A DNA stretch of 64,000 bases. Origin: Chimonanthus salicifolius. Taxonomy: Eukaryota; Streptophyta; Magnoliopsida; Laurales; Calycanthaceae. Where the stretch lies: NCBI GenBank assembly GCA_013350335.1, contig CM023535.1, positions 35,124,991-35,188,990 on the forward strand. Reading direction: 5' to 3'. The first letter of the stretch is position 1. Each line of letters starts with the position of its first letter. Both the position numbers and the translations under genes were made by a program. Shown piece after piece: positions 59,780 to 64,000 of the stretch. Under the pieces are notes generated by a model that was not told the origin of the DNA, ran no database searches, and saw only the letters and a program-made list of their open reading frames with translations.

Positions 59780-61215
59780 AATGGAAGAAAAGGGGTGAGG
59801 TTCGGCCATGGTGTATGGCCGAACCCCACCAAATATGTTCATGAATTTTTATGGGAGTTGTTGATAATGTTAATGCAATTAGATTATGGAATTAATGGAA
59901 AAAAATTATGGAGTTATGTTCAAGGAAAGAAATTAAAGAACCATAGGGTTTGGCCATGGTGTATGGCGAACCCCACTAGGGTTTATTTTATGGAGGAAGT
60001 TACTAAATTAGAAAGTATCTAATTATGGACCTTAGATTAAATATAGAAGGTGGAGATAAATTTGGAAACCTTCTAAAAATAGAAGGAGTTTAAAATGGGA
60101 AGGTTTCTATTTATGGAAGGAGATTGTTAAATTAGAAAGTGAATGGATTGTCTCAATTGGGTGAGGTTCGGCCATGGTGTATGGCCGAACCCCACTAGAA
60201 TTTATTTATGGAAGATGATTTTTAATTATGGAAGTTGCATGCTAAATTTGGAAAGCATTCCAATTATGGAAAAATGGTTTCTAATTTAGGAAACTATTTA
60301 GTTTATGGACGGAGGTTGCCAAATTAGAAAGCATTTATTTATGGAAGTTGGTTTATTTTGAAAGTTTCTATTCTTGGAAGGTGGACATTGAATTTAGAAA
60401 TTTTCTAATTATGGACCTTTGATAAAAGTGGAAGATGATATTAATTTAGAAAGGATCTAAGATGATATTAATTTAGAAAGGATCTAAGGGTAAGTATTAT
60501 ATTAGGCAACTTGAATTATGGATTCAAATATGGAAGTTGCCATAATTGGGAAATTATACACCATAGGGTTCGGCCAAGGTGTATGGCCGAACACCATGGA
60601 CTAAATTAAGGGATCATATGGGGTTTTAGGTCATGGTTAATGGTTTGTTTTTATGAATCAATATTATGGGTTTTTATTTATGTAGTTGATTTATGAATCA
60701 AATTATAGACCTATGTTTTGAGCATAAACATGAGGTAATGGAGACCATGGCAGAGTTGTAAATAAGGGTGAAAATGGTAGGCCATGGGTTCAACCATGGT
60801 GTATGGCCGAACCCCATGGGAATGATTATGGATTTTATGGACCTGTTATGCTTACATTAATGGATCATTAATGGAGCTCTAACATGGATTGGTCATGGAC
60901 TTAACATAAGTGATTGATTAAATATTAATTGGAGCATACCAATTTATGTTTATCAATTATATTATTGGACTACGGGCTATGTTAGCCATGGATGGCATTG
61001 TTGTAAATATAAGTGAAAGTGTTGGATCATGGGTTCGGCCATGGTGTATGGCCGAACCCCATGAGGAATTATTTGGAGAACTTAGATGTTTATGATCTAT
61101 GTATTTGGATCTAAACATGGGAATTGTTTGGCGGACCTAGGGTTATGCATTTTGGTAATTAATGGAATAAATGAACAAAAAAAGGGTGAGGCTCGGCCAT
61201 GGTGTATGGTCGAAC
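59780..61215 (+). repeat. FCG-palindrome array, element C 3' LTR (8 copies)
   Basis: Copies near 59730 (decayed), 59800, 59945, 60166, 60567, 60787, 61033 and 61191. Same positions and flanks as in the 5' LTR. Confidence 0.87.
60434..60487 (+). repeat. 27-bp tandem duplication
   Basis: Two identical 27-bp units (60434-60460, 60461-60487) beginning GATGATATTAATTTAGAAAG. The 5' LTR has one copy near 42670, so the duplication arose after element C inserted. Confidence 0.88.
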
Positions 61216-62378
61216 CCCACAAGTTTGGCTAATGGACTTTAAATGTTGTAAATCAAGTGGGACTTGGTTTTGATTTATTATTATATTATAAGGTAACGGG
61301 ATCTCACAAGGCGTTTACGATCGTGAGCGGTGACCGGACGAAAGACGCAAGCACACGTTAGCGGTCTTTGGTAGGATTCCACCTCTTTGAAACCATGGGT
61401 TTATGTACATTTGTTTTATCTTAATTTTGATGAAATTATGTTTCAAAGGATATGCTTTATATTGAATTTCAAATGCTATGTTTAATTGTATAAATAGCAT
61501 GTGTTGATTATGTTTCAAAAGGTGATTTTAAATGCTATTTTTATGTTATAAAATAGCATGTGTTTCATTGGCATTTCATGCATGGCATGGGGTGGAGGAT
61601 TTGTAACCGGAGGGGTCACACTCCATCGGGGCATTCGAAAAACCTATGTGCGGTACCTTGATGTGCTTTTCCATCAGGAAGAATCCAGAGGGTCCACACT
61701 CCGTCGGGGCGTCCGGAAGACCTATGTGGTGGGTACTTTTTATGTACATGTGATGGGTGGGACTCATTGCATTTGTCATCATTGCATGGCATAGTTTTAC
61801 ATGGTTTTGGATATTATGTTATAATATATGTTTTGTACTAACCATGTGTTAGCCGTAACTGGAATACCTACTGGGCGCGTTGTTCTAACGCCCTACTTCT
61901 ACCCTAGTTGATGACACAGGTAATCAGAGGAACGCAAGACGGGCTAGGCATAGGAGCTTGGATGATTTAGTTTATTATTTTTAATAAAAGTCAGTCATTG
62001 ACTTGTATTTGAGTAGCTAGATTTCGGAATGTAATAACTTAGATGGATGGATGTTAATTTTGATAATTATGGTATTTGAATGATGATTAAGGACTTGACG
62101 TACTTTGCTATCTGAATGGAATAGAACTTGGTTCTATTATGATTCCGCAATTTTGATGTTAATTATTCCGCATGTTTATATTGCTATGTGTGAACCATTT
62201 TCGTGGACTTAATCCATGCACACATAGGGTTGGCCAGTTAAGGGTCGGACTTTGGAAGTTCAGACTTAGCTCACGTCGTAACGTCCCGCGCTCTATCACT
62301 CTTTGTTAATAAAAAAAAAAAATAGACTCTGAATTTATGGGAAGAAGCGAGTGAAAAAGGGCGGGGCATTAGAATAGT

Positions 62379-63078
62379 TAGGATCTTAATTGTAAGACTT
62401 GGATCGTGATTACTAAGGTTTTGATTAATTAAATTAAAAGTTGTGAATCTTGTTTTATTACTAAATATGAATTGTATTTTAGATCTTTACGTGAATTTTA
62501 GATTTAGGCCTTTACTTTGTTTACACATCTTGGGCGATGAACGGACTATTCCAAACAACAAACCTTTAAGTTATTGCACATTTAATTTCAGTCATTTATT
62601 TTCATGCAATTTAATTGTATGCCTTTTAATTATGTTAAATCTCATGTTTGTTGTGTAATAGTTGTTTTTATCCAAATCTTGTATAATCTAATCTTTAATT
62701 CTTTAATTCCTTATTTAATTCTTTAATTCATTCTTTAATTCTTTGATTCTTTTTCTCTTAAATCACTCTCTCTCAAAGATCCATTCAATTAAAGTTAGGA
62801 AGATGTGTAAATAATTTTGTAACTTGAAATCCTATTCATGATTAAGGTTAAAATTTAATTCACCATATTAGAATAAGAAATCACACATCTTATTTTCTGA
62901 TGTTCCAAGTTAGATACATGACTTATAAAATGATTCAATTTCTTAAAAACAATTCATTTTGAGGACAAAAATTAAATTAATATACTTTGAGATTTTCCAT
63001 TGGTTCGACCTCGCTCTCAGAATGCTATACTATGAATGGTTCGTGCACTTGCGAGATTTATAAATTTAAAACACATCA
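62379..63078 (+). mobile_element. Athila/Tat-like LTR, 3' part
   Basis: Continues 39701-41298 across element C. It is AT-rich with TTTAATTC repeats (62690-62750) and ends ACACATCA at 63078, followed by a tRNA-Asp-like primer site. The last 80 bp match the minus-strand copy at 32497-32580. No coding signal. Confidence 0.6.
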
Positions 63079-63692
63079 ATAAGTTTTCGGCACCGTTGCC
63101 GGGAAAAATCATTAAATTATGTTCTCTTTAAAAATTAGTTATTTTTAGGAAATATTGTTATTTTTGGAAAGTTCTATTTTTTGAAACTCTTTAAAAATGG
63201 ATATTTTTTTGGAAAGTTACCTTAAATAAGAAATTATTAAAAATCTCTATTATTTGAATCAATTTATTTTTGGAAAGTTTTCTATTTTTAGAAAAATCTA
63301 TTTTTGATAATTGATCTATTTTTGGAAACCTTCCAACTTTACAAAAACTTCCAAACTTATAACTTTTCCAAAACTTAGAACTTATATCTAACTTATGAAA
63401 TCTACAAAATAAGATGTCAAATCTTGGGAACTTTGATTTGACTTCCATAATCTTGTCATAGTTTGGAATTCTTGTTTATAGATTATTTCACATCTCCTTC
63501 TTTAATTATAAATTAGGAACAATTCTTTTAGTTTAGGTATCATGCATTCTTTGATTTAGACTCTACACCACAATTTCCTTGCGTTGTTTTGCAGGATGCG
63601 TGCTTGAAAGTCACTTAAAAATTGCTTGCGTGGTGCTTGAAAATTGCTAAAAAAAATCCTTAAACATTTCTGAAAAACATGCAAGCTAGTCT
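63079..63692 (+). mobile_element. Athila/Tat-like primer site and leader
   Basis: The primer site at 63087-63103 reads TCGGCACCGTTGCCGGG, a slightly mutated tRNA-Asp-like site. The leader is AT-rich with repeated TTTGGAAAG and CTATTTTT words (63140-63400), as in the minus-strand copy. It is cut at 63693 by an LTR. Confidence 0.6.
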
Positions 63693-64000
63693 TGTAACAC
63701 CCCGCCCTTTTCACTCTAAATTTTCAGAGTTTATTTTTTTTTTAAATATAATAATAATCAACAAGTGATCGGGGCGGAATGTCACGACGCGAGTTAAGTT
63801 CGGATCTCTAAATCCGACCCTTAACTGGCCAAGCCCATGTGCGTATGAACTAAGTCCATAAAACTGATCCGCACATGGTACATATATAACTAGCGGAATT
63901 AATTTAGTCTAAATCTAACTGAGGTTATAATAGATCCTATGACTAATCCAACTTTCCATTCTTAGATAGCAAAGTACCTTATTTATTCTCCAAAATTATT
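63693..64000 (-). mobile_element. Chromoviral LTR, 3' end (runs out of window)
   Basis: On the plus strand it begins TGTAACACCCCGCCC at 63693, with the usual CAGAGT, GTCACGACGCGAGTTAAGT and CCCTTAACTGGCC words: an LTR end in minus orientation. The rest lies beyond 64000. Confidence 0.85.

Larger units (their letters stand above)
41299..62373 (+). mobile_element. Element C: full-length chromovirus with three nested solo LTRs
   Basis: The order is 5' LTR, tRNA-Met primer site, gag, protease, RT, RNase H, integrase with chromodomain-like tail, polypurine tract and 3' LTR. Target duplications ATAGT (41294-41298, 62374-62378) are exact. Total span is 21,075 bp; subtracting the insertions at 43808-50938 and 52435-54944 with their duplications leaves about 11.4 kb. 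Gene order, tRNA-Met priming, long LTRs and the INT tail point to the Tekay/Del chromovirus lineage. All genes carry stops or frameshifts. Confidence 0.93.
59069..62373 (+). mobile_element. Element C: 3' LTR (3,305 bp)
   Basis: It starts TGTAACACCTCAGATTTT. Uninterrupted, it serves as reference for the 5' LTR: eight palindromes (59780-61215), a 27-bp tandem duplication (60434-60487), two hairpin-type units (61605-61740) and the GGGCG/CGCCC hairpin near 61872. Its last bases read GGGGCATTAGA instead of GGGGCGTTACA, but the exact ATAGT duplication starts right after, so the boundary is secure. Differences from the 5' LTR are mostly single substitutions, so the insertion is not recent. Confidence 0.93.

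Noticed and set aside
61558..61794. Frames over hairpin units translating to CSRSPRRSMDSG or RRGVRKTTVGYLDD-like repeats (also 20383-20673, 53957-54268)
   Set aside because: Repeated peptide motifs come from the tandem DNA units. Frames change with indels between copies, and pairing rather than codons is conserved.
62379..63692. A host gene or promoter at the right edge
   Set aside because: No open frame. The segment ends with an LTR terminus and a tRNA-Asp-like primer site, so it is retroelement sequence.

Overview
The window is a stack of dead LTR retrotransposons from a repeat-rich flowering-plant genome; the species cannot be named from it. I found no host gene, tRNA, rRNA or CRISPR array. 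Every recognisable coding segment is retroelement gag, protease, reverse transcriptase (RT), RNase H (RH) or integrase (INT). Most belong to Ty3/gypsy chromoviruses, probably the Tekay/Del lineage: a chromodomain-like tail ends INT, the LTRs are 3-4 kb and start TGTAAYRCC, and the one visible primer-binding site matches initiator Met-tRNA. Two Athila/Tat-like leaders (tRNA-Asp-like primer sites) and one Copia LTR, probably SIRE, are also present.

Layout. 1-13413: dead minus-strand element A, cut up by at least five LTR insertions and deletions. 13414-21370: plus-strand element B, with a large internal deletion fusing gag to INT. 21371-24707: two minus LTR fragments. 24708-26349: RT/RH/INT remnant of minus element E. 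26350-31491: minus element D, with a 3' LTR and pol. 31492-33354: minus Athila/Tat-like leader and LTR end. 33355 to about 39700: minus SIRE-like LTR and internal edge, split by a solo LTR at 33612-37502. About 39700-41298 and 62379-63692: plus Athila/Tat-like LTR and leader, split by element C. 41299-62373: element C, a full-length chromovirus with exact 5-bp target duplications (ATAGT). Its 5' LTR holds a solo LTR that itself holds a solo LTR, and its gag holds a third. 63693-64000: the edge of another minus LTR.

The chromoviral LTRs share one architecture although their 5' parts differ: inverted W-box-like repeats, a TC/GA-rich stretch ending in a splice-donor-like GTAAG, an array of short palindromes with arms like GGTTCGGCCAT, a conserved palindrome (GGTAGGA/TCCTACC), tandem hairpin units, two further hairpins, and a conserved end near GGGCGGGGCGTTACA. 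The most unusual signal is that several of these stems change on both arms together, within single arrays and between LTR subfamilies. That suggests selected structure, probably in RNA, in the LTR transcript.
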